From contig NZ_CP132543.1 in NCBI RefSeq assembly GCF_030845195.1, positions 1,195,501-1,259,500 of the forward strand: 64,000 nucleotides of DNA. Reading direction: 5' to 3'. Source of the stretch: Sanyastnella coralliicola. Lineage in GTDB: Bacteria > Bacteroidota > Bacteroidia > Flavobacteriales_D > Sanyastnellaceae. Positions 26,629 to 34,163 of the stretch are shown here, in pieces; the first letter of the stretch is position 1, and the number at the start of each line of letters is the position of its first letter. The notes beneath the pieces were generated by a model that saw nothing but the letters and a program-made list of their open reading frames with translations, searched no databases and was not told the origin of the DNA. The position numbers and the translations under genes were made by a program.

Positions 26629-27603
26629 TCATTTCCATAAACGACGTTTAAGTCCCCCAAGCAGTCGTTTTGTTACGAGCTCGTGTGCCTTTGGTGCGCG
26701 GGCTTTTTGTTTGCGATCAGCTATTTCGCTGGCTACGTTTTCATGGTTTCGATGGAAGCCATAATGGCTCACCCAGAATTCATTCGGAATAGTTTCCCAG
26801 TCAGGGTAACTGAACTTGTAAGATCGCTTCTCAGTAACCCAGTGGTAGTGTAAGAAGGAGGCGGGAGCCGCCGTTCCGCGTTTAGCGAGAACATGCCCAT
26901 CTTTGAAATGAATCAACTCATCTTCAGCAATGAACTCTTTTATTCGATTTTGGAAGTACAGACGTTGACCATGTTCATGGAAGAAGACTACTTCAGAAAA
27001 ACTGTGGCAAGTTGTATTCAGATCTTGTAAAGACTCTCCGTTGCGAAGGTTGTCGTAGATGTTGTCTCTCTTATTTGGAAGTCGAGCAGCTTCGTCAAAA
27101 CCAACGTATCGAGCTTGCTCAAAGACCTTTTTCCAGTCTGGAGATGCTTGGTATAGGATGCGGTTTACCTCGTTATTCCTAAAGAAGGCAAGTGAGCCGG
27201 AAAGCCAGTGTTGGCGGAAACTTATGATGTCAAATTGGTCAAAGATTCCTTCCGCCTTCAACGAGTGAAAATCACCCAGCACAAGGTCGATGTCTCCAAT
27301 TCCCCACCAATCGGTGTCTGTTAAAAGGTCTTCAAATAGATGTCCGTAGGCTGGCTTGAGATCACACAGCTTATATGGGTAGGTGAGGTCTAGGTTGATG
27401 CCAAGTTTCCCTTTCGCTCGAGATACCAGCTCATCTGATGAACAATGGACCTTACGGACGTTCGATGGGTGTTCCGGCGGTAATTCTAGATCAGTGACGA
27501 ACAGAAAATCAATGAAATCAGCGTATTCCGCACTTTTTAAGAAGAGAGGGAAGTATGGAGGGAAAGCGTCTCCAACATACGGTATGATGACCTTAATCGT
27601 CAT
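26629..27603 (-). CDS. DUF6625 family protein, probable glycosyltransferase
   Basis: A 324-residue protein resembling DUF6625. The N-terminus IKVIIPYVGDAFPPYFPLFLKS and the acidic motif WWGIGDIDLVLGDF resemble nucleotide-sugar transferases with a metal-binding DxD-like site (GDIDLVLGD). The SFRQHWLSGSLAFFRNN segment is typical of the family. Substrate and acceptor are unknown; the adjacent KdsC-type gene suggests surface glycan work. It begins directly after the KdsC stop and ends the long ccm operon. Confidence 0.7.
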   Translation of the reverse strand: MTIKVIIPYVGDAFPPYFPLFLKSAEYADFIDFLFVTDLELPPEHPSNVRKVHCSSDELVSRAKGKLGINLDLTYPYKLCDLKPAYGHLFEDLLTDTDWWGIGDIDLVLGDFHSLKAEGIFDQFDIISFRQHWLSGSLAFFRNNEVNRILYQASPDWKKVFEQARYVGFDEAARLPNKRDNIYDNLRNGESLQDLNTTCHSFSEVVFFHEHGQRLYFQNRIKEFIAEDELIHFKDGHVLAKRGTAAPASFLHYHWVTEKRSYKFSYPDWETIPNEFWVSHYGFHRNHENVASEIADRKQKARAPKAHELVTKRLLGGLKRRLWK

Positions 27604-28128
27604 CTACCATTCGTGCGACTCGTCATCAAACCACTTGCCTTGAACTTTCATGGTCTGTTCCAAAATGTCTCGAACGCATCCTTTACCACCATCAACCGGC
27701 GAAATGTAGTCGGCAATTTCGCGTATCTCTGGGGCTGCGTCGTTCGGACATGTTGCCAACCCAGCCATACCCATCACTCGGTAATCAGGAATATCATCGC
27801 CCATGTAGCAAACTTCATCAGCTGTGATACCCTCTTTGGCCAAATAGTCATTGAAGACTTTCACTTTGTTCGCGCTTGATAAGAACACATCTTTCACGCC
27901 CAAGCCTTCGAATCTCTTCTTTACAGCTTCTGAACGTCCACCTGTAATAATCGCTACGCGGTAGCCTTTCTTTACAGCTAATTGCACTGCATAACCGTCG
28001 CGAACATTTGCCGTACGCAATTGATCACCGTCTGTAGAAAGGATAACGATTCCGTCAGTAAACACTCCGTCAACGTCGAAACAGAAAGTGGTGATATCGT
28101 TGAGTTTAGTCTTGTAATTATCGCTCAT
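27604..28128 (-). CDS. KdsC-type HAD phosphatase
   Basis: A 174-residue HAD hydrolase of the C0 (capless) type, like 3-deoxy-D-manno-octulosonate-8-phosphate phosphatase. Motif I is FDVDGVFTDG (Asp18 nucleophile, Asp20), motif II is IITGG, and the Asp pair of motif IV is in CYMGDDIPDYRVM. KDO-8-P is the likely substrate and lipopolysaccharide core the pathway, but related sugars such as Neu5Ac-9-P are possible. It overlaps the upstream DUF2520 gene by 11 bp. Confidence 0.88.
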   Translation of the reverse strand: MSDNYKTKLNDITTFCFDVDGVFTDGIVILSTDGDQLRTANVRDGYAVQLAVKKGYRVAIITGGRSEAVKKRFEGLGVKDVFLSSANKVKVFNDYLAKEGITADEVCYMGDDIPDYRVMGMAGLATCPNDAAPEIREIADYISPVDGGKGCVRDILEQTMKVQGKWFDDESHEW

Positions 28129-28882
28129 AGCTTTTGATAATGCTGTTGCTGATTAGGGCGTAAATATCTTTGAGCTCGGGATATTCCTCGAGCAAAATTA
28201 GGTGCGAATCTAATGTCTTCTCATCATTGCGCAAGGCAGGACCTGTTTGGGCTTCAAATGCTGACATTTCACCGGTCTTGGCAATGGTTTCTTGAATGAG
28301 CGGACGCAATAGATCGAGCGTAAGATCGTGATCCTCGAGATACTGCTCGGCTTGATGAAATAGGTGATTCGTAAAGTTATTTACGACCACTGCCGCCACG
28401 TGCAAGTGTTTTCGTTGATCTGAATCAATGCGTTGGACGTTCGAAGAAAGGTACTCCGCGAGTTCGATCAACTCTTGTTCCCACTCAATGTTATTGGCTT
28501 CAATGCACAATGGAATATCATCCCAGGTTGGCTCTCTTGAATCACTAAAGGATTGAAGAGGGTAGAACACTCCACTATTTTCATGGCTTAACTGATCGAG
28601 TGCTGCAGTTCCTGATGTGTGTGCTACTTTTCGCTCGCGCGGAATCGATTGTCCTACCGAGGAAATGGCATCGTCACTAACAGCGATAATCAAAGGAAGA
28701 TCATCTCCTGGAATTTCATCATAACCGATACTCGTAGCATCGATTGATGAAGCAAAGAACTGAAGCTCTTCTGGCCTGCGGCTGATGATATGTCTTACTC
28801 GCACTCCCTGATCGACAAATCGTTTGGCCAGGTGATGTGCCACCTTGCCAGATCCTGCGATATCAAGGATTAAGTCATTCAT
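28118..28882 (-). CDS. DUF2520 Rossmann-fold protein
   Basis: A 254-residue protein with an N-terminal Rossmann-like domain (LDIAGSGKVAHHLAKRF, about 5-21) and a C-terminal helical DUF2520 domain (HLHVAAVVVNNFTNHLF, about 160-180). The pattern resembles F420/NADP-dependent and 6-phosphogluconate dehydrogenase-like enzymes; the true reaction is not known. In Bacteroidota it often stands next to a KdsC-like gene, as here. It overlaps ccmF by 4 bp (ATGA). Confidence 0.85.
   Translation of the reverse strand: MNDLILDIAGSGKVAHHLAKRFVDQGVRVRHIISRRPEELQFFASSIDATSIGYDEIPGDDLPLIIAVSDDAISSVGQSIPRERKVAHTSGTAALDQLSHENSGVFYPLQSFSDSREPTWDDIPLCIEANNIEWEQELIELAEYLSSNVQRIDSDQRKHLHVAAVVVNNFTNHLFHQAEQYLEDHDLTLDLLRPLIQETIAKTGEMSAFEAQTGPALRNDEKTLDSHLILLEEYPELKDIYALISNSIIKSYER
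28632..28644 (+). repeat. 13-bp dispersed word, single-base variant
   Basis: CGCTCGCGCGGAA differs from the main word at one position. Its reading frame in the DUF2520 gene (P-R-E-R) differs from the other copies. Confidence 0.5.
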
Positions 28883-31689
28883 GCCTTTTTCGGACGCTTA
28901 GACAGTTTGATTCGATGTCTTACTGCGAGTGTTGTTCCGATAATCATGATGATACAACCTAACCACAGAATGTTGATCTGAGGGAAGATGACCGCTTGCA
29001 TAACAATGAAGTCACGACGGATACTCTCATGCTCCCAGATGGTCATATTGATGTTCTGATCCACAGGGTTGAAGCTGTTCACCAAGAATTTCAATCCCCA
29101 GTTGTCGTAAGTCTGAGCATCAGGAACAATGAGTGAATCACGTATGATGTATAACGGATCAATAGCTTCTACGCGATTGCGTTCACGAAGCGAACAATGC
29201 ACGCGTAGTGCAATGTCTTTCTCGAGAAGGCTATACGCTGGTTTTAAGCTATCTGGGACTGCTGACAGTGAGTCAATCGTCACCAACACATTGCTTACCA
29301 AAAGACTATCACCTACATGCAGGTCATGCGCTCGACCGCCCAAGAATCCTTCTTCATCAGTCTCAGGAGGGGAGATCTGACCCCACTTAATATGCGTGTA
29401 CAGATCTTGATGAATGAAGTGCTTCGTATCTGGCTCTGGTGCGTTACCCATCTGCTCATTAAGCTGAACACGAGGTTCAAGGGTAAAGAGCTTCTCACCC
29501 GGAATACCTGCTACCCAACGCTGTGCCTCACGCGCATGGCGCTCGTTTGGCAATGGGATGGTGCGCCACTTGCTCTCCATATCTCGGATGAAGGTGCGCG
29601 AAGCCAAGTGGTCTTCCTTCGCCTCGAAGAACATGTTACTGAAGAAGATCACGTCGCCTTCTTTGAACTGCTTAGGTACCATCTCGAAGTAATCGATCTC
29701 AAACATCACGTGGATGCCTTTGTCGTATCGATCCTTGTAAGAGATAAAGTAGTCACCCATTTGAAGGGTGTCACCTTGAAGCAGTAGAATGTCTTCGCGG
29801 TTATCGAAGTCGTTATTGAGGGTAGTGATATCTCCCATTTGGTTCTGAGAGATAATGTCTTTCTGAGACGTACTGATGACAGCTCCAAAGATCAATAAGC
29901 CAAAGCCTATGTGCGCTATCGCGGAACCAGACTTATCCCATTTCCCTTTGACCATTGAAACCAGGTAGTCAAAGTTGGATGTCACCGCGAAGATGGTTGC
30001 AAACACCAGTGCGATACGAGGGAATTCACCTGCAGAGAAGTCGAAGAATAGCAGCACCAACATCAACAAAGCTCCCGCTGCAACAAACGATCGTACGATT
30101 TGACCGAGGAATTTCTTTGGGTCTGTCTTCTTGTATTTTAACCACTGAGTAAAGCCAATCAACATGATAAACAAGAATGCCAAAGGCACCTGGTACACGT
30201 GATAAGCAGCCTCCATATCAGTAGAAGGGGCAAAGTTGTGGTCTGCCAATGACTTGAACCAAGCCCAGCCAGTACTTTCATGAAGTCCCATGAAGGTTTC
30301 GCTGTATGGTTCGAGTAGTTTATTGAATACTGGAATCGACGTCGCAAATGAAATTTGAATCCCTGCAACGAGTAGAATCACACTTCCAATAAAGATCCAG
30401 AACTCGCGCGACCATAGGTCTTCTTCGACTTTTGGTCTAGGGATATGCTTTGCATAAGCTATGATCAGAACCGCTGCAAGAGAAGCAAGGAAAACGATGG
30501 TAACGTTCATTGTTGCCTTTGAACTTCCCCAAATTCCGATGGCTAGGAGAACAGCCCAAAAAGTCGCGATCATCCAACGCCAACGAATATGCTTAAGCAT
30601 CATCACAGCCCCAACACCAGAAAAGAATAAAAGGTATACCAATAGCTGCGGAAGAATTCCGCTATCCACGAAACTGTGCACTGAAGTGTCACCCAAGATT
30701 CCACTCTTGGTCAAGAAAGTAGAGTAGACGATCAGAATGAATGACCCCATGATCAAGAACAACGCAGAGAATACGGATGTCACTTTGTTACGGTTGACCA
30801 TAAGCAGGTGTCCACCACCTACGAGTAGCAACCATGGTACCAGTGAACTATTCTCAACAGGATCCCACGCCCAGAATCCACCGAAGCTCAATGCTTCATA
30901 GGCCCAAGCACCTCCCATAAGGATTCCGGTCCCAAGAATCATGATACCGAAGAACGCCCATGGGGTCGCTGGACGCATCCACTCGATGTATTGTTTCTTC
31001 CATAAACCGGCAATCGCGAAGGCAAATGGCATCAACGTACTAGCGAATCCAAGGAATAGAGTAGGAGGGTGAATCACCATCCAGTAGTTCTGAAGCAACG
31101 GGTTGAGTCCTTGTCCGTCAGCAAACAATGGCAAGCTTAGATACTCCGCATTTCGAGTCCATGGTAAGCCAATATTTTCAGGAGCTTCTCGGATGAGCAA
31201 GAAAGGATCAATTCCAAACTGATAGTCTCCAAAGTAAACACCCAGTAGCATGCATGCCAGCCACGCTTGCACCGAAGCAATGATGGCCATTACAGGCGCT
31301 TCCCATGTAGAACGACGTCTAATGAAGATGAGTGCTAGTACAATGTGCCAGAACATCCAAAGCAGGAATCCTCCTTCTTGTCCGCCCCAAAAGCAACTAA
31401 ACTGCAGTGGGGTACCCATCTGGTTATTCAGGTGTTTCCAGATATATTGGAATTCGTAGCGGTGGTTGAAGATGAGGGTGTATATGAGCACAATCACCAA
31501 CAGGAAGGATACAGCATGTACAATAAAAGCGGTTCTTCCGAAACGCTTCCATGACTCATTGCCCTTTCCAAGAGCCCCCATTAAATAGCCGATAAATCCG
31601 GCAATCGCAGCGGCAAATCCTCCAGCGATTAAGAACCTACCCAGCGTAGCTGCCCAGGTCCATTCTCCTTGGTAAACGATATCTTCCAT
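28879..31689 (-). CDS. ccmF: Haem lyase CcmF family protein
   Basis: A 936-residue polytopic membrane protein, larger than typical CcmF (about 650) because of a long extracytoplasmic C-terminal part (about 600-910). The haem-handling WWD-type motif is visible as WAWDPVENSSLVPWL (about 270-285), and WGGQEGGFLLWMFW lies nearer the N-terminus. CcmF with CcmH moves haem from CcmE to apocytochromes. Its ATG overlaps the ccmE stop (TAATG at 31689). A T-variant 13-bp word lies at 29914, encoding S-A-I-A in a transmembrane region. No ccmG or ccmH is next to it. Confidence 0.93.
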   Translation of the reverse strand: MEDIVYQGEWTWAATLGRFLIAGGFAAAIAGFIGYLMGALGKGNESWKRFGRTAFIVHAVSFLLVIVLIYTLIFNHRYEFQYIWKHLNNQMGTPLQFSCFWGGQEGGFLLWMFWHIVLALIFIRRRSTWEAPVMAIIASVQAWLACMLLGVYFGDYQFGIDPFLLIREAPENIGLPWTRNAEYLSLPLFADGQGLNPLLQNYWMVIHPPTLFLGFASTLMPFAFAIAGLWKKQYIEWMRPATPWAFFGIMILGTGILMGGAWAYEALSFGGFWAWDPVENSSLVPWLLLVGGGHLLMVNRNKVTSVFSALFLIMGSFILIVYSTFLTKSGILGDTSVHSFVDSGILPQLLVYLLFFSGVGAVMMLKHIRWRWMIATFWAVLLAIGIWGSSKATMNVTIVFLASLAAVLIIAYAKHIPRPKVEEDLWSREFWIFIGSVILLVAGIQISFATSIPVFNKLLEPYSETFMGLHESTGWAWFKSLADHNFAPSTDMEAAYHVYQVPLAFLFIMLIGFTQWLKYKKTDPKKFLGQIVRSFVAAGALLMLVLLFFDFSAGEFPRIALVFATIFAVTSNFDYLVSMVKGKWDKSGSAIAHIGFGLLIFGAVISTSQKDIISQNQMGDITTLNNDFDNREDILLLQGDTLQMGDYFISYKDRYDKGIHVMFEIDYFEMVPKQFKEGDVIFFSNMFFEAKEDHLASRTFIRDMESKWRTIPLPNERHAREAQRWVAGIPGEKLFTLEPRVQLNEQMGNAPEPDTKHFIHQDLYTHIKWGQISPPETDEEGFLGGRAHDLHVGDSLLVSNVLVTIDSLSAVPDSLKPAYSLLEKDIALRVHCSLRERNRVEAIDPLYIIRDSLIVPDAQTYDNWGLKFLVNSFNPVDQNINMTIWEHESIRRDFIVMQAVIFPQINILWLGCIIMIIGTTLAVRHRIKLSKRPKKA
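29914..29926 (+). repeat. 13-bp dispersed word, T variant
   Basis: CGCTATCGCGGAA, inverted relative to ccmF, encoding S-A-I-A. Confidence 0.8.
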
Positions 31690-32093
31690 TAATTCTCTAC
31701 CTCTGCCGTCTCTAGGTTGTGCTTATTCTTGTTGTACTTCGATGGACACTTCATCAACATCTCCGTGGCAATGAACTCACCGTCAATGACACGTCCGTAC
31801 AAATCAATTGATTCAGATTGCTCTAATCCTGTGGGCTTCGCTTTCTTCAAGTTGACCACTTGTGAATTCCCTTCCTTATCGAACATGTGGAACACGGTAA
31901 GTTCGCTATTCGTTTGAGGATCGTAGGTCACAGGGTAATCTCTGTTCAGCGTTCCTGAAATCTTGTATTCTTTGCCAGGATTGGCGAACGCTTCTTCAAA
32001 AGCCACAGATGTATTGGCACCTGTGAAAGTGGCGATGAAAGTTCCAACTACAACGGCGATCAAAATGATCAATACGATTTGAGTCTTTTTCAT
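31689..32093 (-). CDS. ccmE: Cytochrome c maturation protein CcmE, CxxxY type
   Basis: A 134-residue haem chaperone with one N-terminal transmembrane anchor (about 5-24) and an OB-fold domain (YKISGTLNRDYPVTYDP, SIDLYGRVIDGEFIATEML). The haem-attachment site normally reads HxxxY; here it is CPSKY (Cys116, Tyr120), the CxxxY form known from some other lineages. It carries haem covalently between the exporter and CcmF. Start and stop overlap or abut its operon partners. Confidence 0.9.
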   Translation of the reverse strand: MKKTQIVLIILIAVVVGTFIATFTGANTSVAFEEAFANPGKEYKISGTLNRDYPVTYDPQTNSELTVFHMFDKEGNSQVVNLKKAKPTGLEQSESIDLYGRVIDGEFIATEMLMKCPSKYNKNKHNLETAEVEN

Positions 32094-32096
32094 GGT

Positions 32097-32318
32097 CTAC
32101 TTCTTTTCAGCTTCTTTTTCAAGTTTGCCGATCTTACGATCAAGTACAAAGAGGTATACAAAGATACCTACCAAAATAACAGCTGCGACAGCCATGACTA
32201 CGGGCATTTTGCCACTTGAGAACATGGTCTCCTCAAGAGGAGAAATCGTTTCCGCGCTAGCGAAAACAGAAGTCAACATCAATACGGCAAGCAGCCCAAT
32301 GGATTTAAGCATCTTCAT
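32097..32318 (-). CDS. CcmD-like small membrane protein
   Basis: A small protein of about 73 residues. The preferred start (32318, MKMLKSIGLL) gives a signal-like first hydrophobic segment ending in SVFASAETI, then a transmembrane helix (about 41-61) and a charged coiled tail (DRKIGKLEKEAEKK). Its position between ccmC and ccmE and its length fit CcmD, which helps release haem-loaded CcmE; sequence alone is weak. It overlaps the 3' end of ccmC by 14 bp. The 13-bp word at 32250 encodes its A-S-A-E. Confidence 0.7.
   Translation of the reverse strand: MKMLKSIGLLAVLMLTSVFASAETISPLEETMFSSGKMPVVMAVAAVILVGIFVYLFVLDRKIGKLEKEAEKK
32250..32262 (-). repeat. 13-bp dispersed word, G variant
   Basis: Minus-strand CGCTAGCGCGGAA encoding A-S-A-E at the apparent signal cleavage region of the CcmD-like protein. 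Confidence 0.8.
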
Positions 32319-33339
32319 CGTAATACAACTTAAGTTCAAGACGGTTCATGCGCAGACGCAAACGGTAAATCCAGTATCCTAAAAGGATCCAGCCAAGTAC
32401 GGCTGGGTAGAAAATCGCTCGCAAGCTGCTATCGAGATCATAACTATTGAATCCAGGGTTTCCTCCTTTACCTGGGTGGAGTCCTTCGCTGAATCTTGGA
32501 AGAATCATCAACAAGATGAACAAGATGACATAGGCGAAGATGTTGAACACAGCGGCTACACGAGCGCGCTTTTGTTCGTCGTCAATACCAGCGCGTAACA
32601 CCAAGTAACCGACATAAATCAAGAAGGTCACAAGGGCACCGTTAAGCTGTGGGTCATTCACCCACCAGCTACCCCAAGTGAATCGCGCCCAGATCGAACC
32701 AGTGATCAACCCGAGAACCGCGAAGGTGATTCCTACGCGATTGGCCGCTTCTGCACGCAAATCAAATTCTTTCTTTGGCTTATTCAAGTACTTGATCGAA
32801 GAGATAAATCCGATCAACATGATGAAGAACATCGTAAACCACATCGGAACGTGGAACATCAAGTTTCGAATGGTTTCGAAGATGACCGGTTGGAATGGTA
32901 TTTCGAATACTAAACGAGTGTTCCACCCGCCTGATGGAGGCGTACAATACCCTTCGGCATTAGCGTCTAACTCAACTCCTTCGAGGTAAACAGCGTTCGG
33001 GAGCATGGTGGTTCCATCCGTCGTATTGCGGACGTAAACATTGAAAAAGCTCGCCTTCACGCGCTCTGGAAGGTCAAGTGCAACTCGAAGACGGTCGTGG
33101 GCAATAACTTCTTCAACCGTTCCGCACATGTACGTCGAGTCATGGGCAAAGAAAACTTCGGGAGTCTCACTAGCGTCAAAGTGCGTGTTGTAACCAACAA
33201 TAATGCACTCATTTTGACCAGGTTGGAAGCTGGTATTGTCAACGGCAATCAGGCCAGGACCTAGCTTAACTAAGAACGAGGCGGCGATGACATAAAGAAG
33301 GAGCAGGAAAGCCAGTACTTTCCACCAATTCTTAAGCAT
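32305..33339 (-). CDS. ccmC: CcmC-like haem exporter subunit with extracytoplasmic insert
   Basis: A 344-residue member of the CcsA/CcmC family. After a first transmembrane segment (about 8-28) there is about 120 residues of extracytoplasmic sequence with two Cys (NECIIVGYN, YMCGTVEE) before the conserved core. The core carries His in LMFHVPMW, the tryptophan-rich WWD motif WGSWWVNDPQLNG and a second His in EGLHPGKGG. CcmC presents haem to CcmE. The insert makes the protein about 100 residues longer than classical CcmC. It starts 14 bp after the ccmB stop. Confidence 0.9.
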   Translation of the reverse strand: MLKNWWKVLAFLLLLYVIAASFLVKLGPGLIAVDNTSFQPGQNECIIVGYNTHFDASETPEVFFAHDSTYMCGTVEEVIAHDRLRVALDLPERVKASFFNVYVRNTTDGTTMLPNAVYLEGVELDANAEGYCTPPSGGWNTRLVFEIPFQPVIFETIRNLMFHVPMWFTMFFIMLIGFISSIKYLNKPKKEFDLRAEAANRVGITFAVLGLITGSIWARFTWGSWWVNDPQLNGALVTFLIYVGYLVLRAGIDDEQKRARVAAVFNIFAYVILFILLMILPRFSEGLHPGKGGNPGFNSYDLDSSLRAIFYPAVLGWILLGYWIYRLRLRMNRLELKLYYDEDA

Positions 33340-33353
33340 TCAGTGAATGAATT

Positions 33354-34016
33354 TTAATCGCGCCAAAGGTAGGGAAATAACAAGTAGCTCAGTACCCCGA
33401 TCGCGATGCTAAGTACTAACAAAAAGGAGAGATTTATCAGGTTCTCTCCGAGTGGTAACCCCGCAATGACCTGTTTGTTGTAGTTGTTGATCAAGATGAT
33501 CAATGGAATGGCAATAGGGAGGCCTAAGACTGCTGTTAGTCCGATCCCGGTTTCACTTTGTGACGCTATCGCGGAAATGAGTGTCAGTAATGTGGCGAAT
33601 CCGAAACACCCACCAAGCAGGCCAAGGATGAAGGAAAGCTCCTTTCCATCAATTGGTGTGCTTCCCAAGAATAGCGCGTATGAGCCAAATGCCACCAGAC
33701 CTAACAACATCATCAAAAAGCTGTTGTAGAAGACCTTCGCTAAGATGTACTCTTGAGGCTTAATGGTGTAATAGAGGTACAAACGAATGCCTCTTTCTTG
33801 GGTTTGAAAACTCTTGCCAACCGCACTAAAGGCAGTGAAAAGCACGATCACCCAAAGCAGCGCATTCCAGGTTGTTTCGTCTTCCAAACTCTCAAAAGCT
33901 TGATAACACAGGTACACAGTACTCAACGCGAACAGGCCAATACCCACCAGGGTGTGCTGTTGACGAAACTCCAAACGAGCCTCATGCCGGATCAGAAAGA
34001 ATATTCGGTTGAGCAT
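33354..34016 (-). CDS. ccmB: Haem exporter permease CcmB
   Basis: A 220-residue permease with six hydrophobic segments, a member of the CcmB family. The start at 34016 (MLNRIFFLIRHEARLEFRQ) matches the family; the in-frame extension to 34163 would translate a heptamer array. The conserved QTQERGIRLYLYYTIKP loop and the LGLPIAIPLIIL helix are present. Its partner ATPase CcmA is not encoded nearby. It heads the ccmB-ccmC-ccmD-ccmE-ccmF unit. A TACCTTTG promoter element ends 4 bp before the ATG, so the message is probably leaderless. Confidence 0.92.
   Translation of the reverse strand: MLNRIFFLIRHEARLEFRQQHTLVGIGLFALSTVYLCYQAFESLEDETTWNALLWVIVLFTAFSAVGKSFQTQERGIRLYLYYTIKPQEYILAKVFYNSFLMMLLGLVAFGSYALFLGSTPIDGKELSFILGLLGGCFGFATLLTLISAIASQSETGIGLTAVLGLPIAIPLIILINNYNKQVIAGLPLGENLINLSFLLVLSIAIGVLSYLLFPYLWRD
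33564..33576 (+). repeat. 13-bp dispersed word, T variant
   Basis: CGCTATCGCGGAA, inverted relative to ccmB, encoding S-A-I-A. Confidence 0.8.
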
Positions 34017-34020
34017 GCCG

Positions 34021-34028
34021 CAAAGGTA
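34021..34028 (-). promoter_or_regulatory. Bacteroidota-type -7 element of the ccm operon
   Basis: Minus-strand TACCTTTG, then CGGC and the ccmB ATG. No clear -33 box. Confidence 0.45.
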
Positions 34029-34053
34029 GTTTAGATTTCGACGTTGGTTTGGT

Positions 34054-34134
34054 GTGGAATGTTGAATGTTGAATGTGGAACGTTGAATGATGAATGAATT
34101 CGAGCACTTCTTTCCACGTTCAACATTCCACGTT
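34054..34134. repeat. Heptamer array 7 (GTTGAAT) with inverted arm
   Basis: Units GTGGAAT, GTTGAAT x2, GTGGAAC, GTTGAAT, GATGAAT (34054-34095). After an 18-bp spacer come CCACGTT, CAACATT, CCACGTT (34114-34134), which are complementary to the first arm. The divergent ccmB-glpK gap could therefore fold into a hairpin. Confidence 0.85.
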
Positions 34135-34163
34135 CCGCAAAAAGCTTTCCCTATATTTCTCAC

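Noticed and set aside
27951-27964. CGCTACGCGG at about 27952 as a deleted copy of the 13-bp word
   Set aside because: It needs one deletion and one mismatch, so it is too weak to count.
34017-34163. Extension of ccmB to 34163
   Set aside because: It would translate heptamer array 7; the family start MLNRIFFLIRHE fits 34016.
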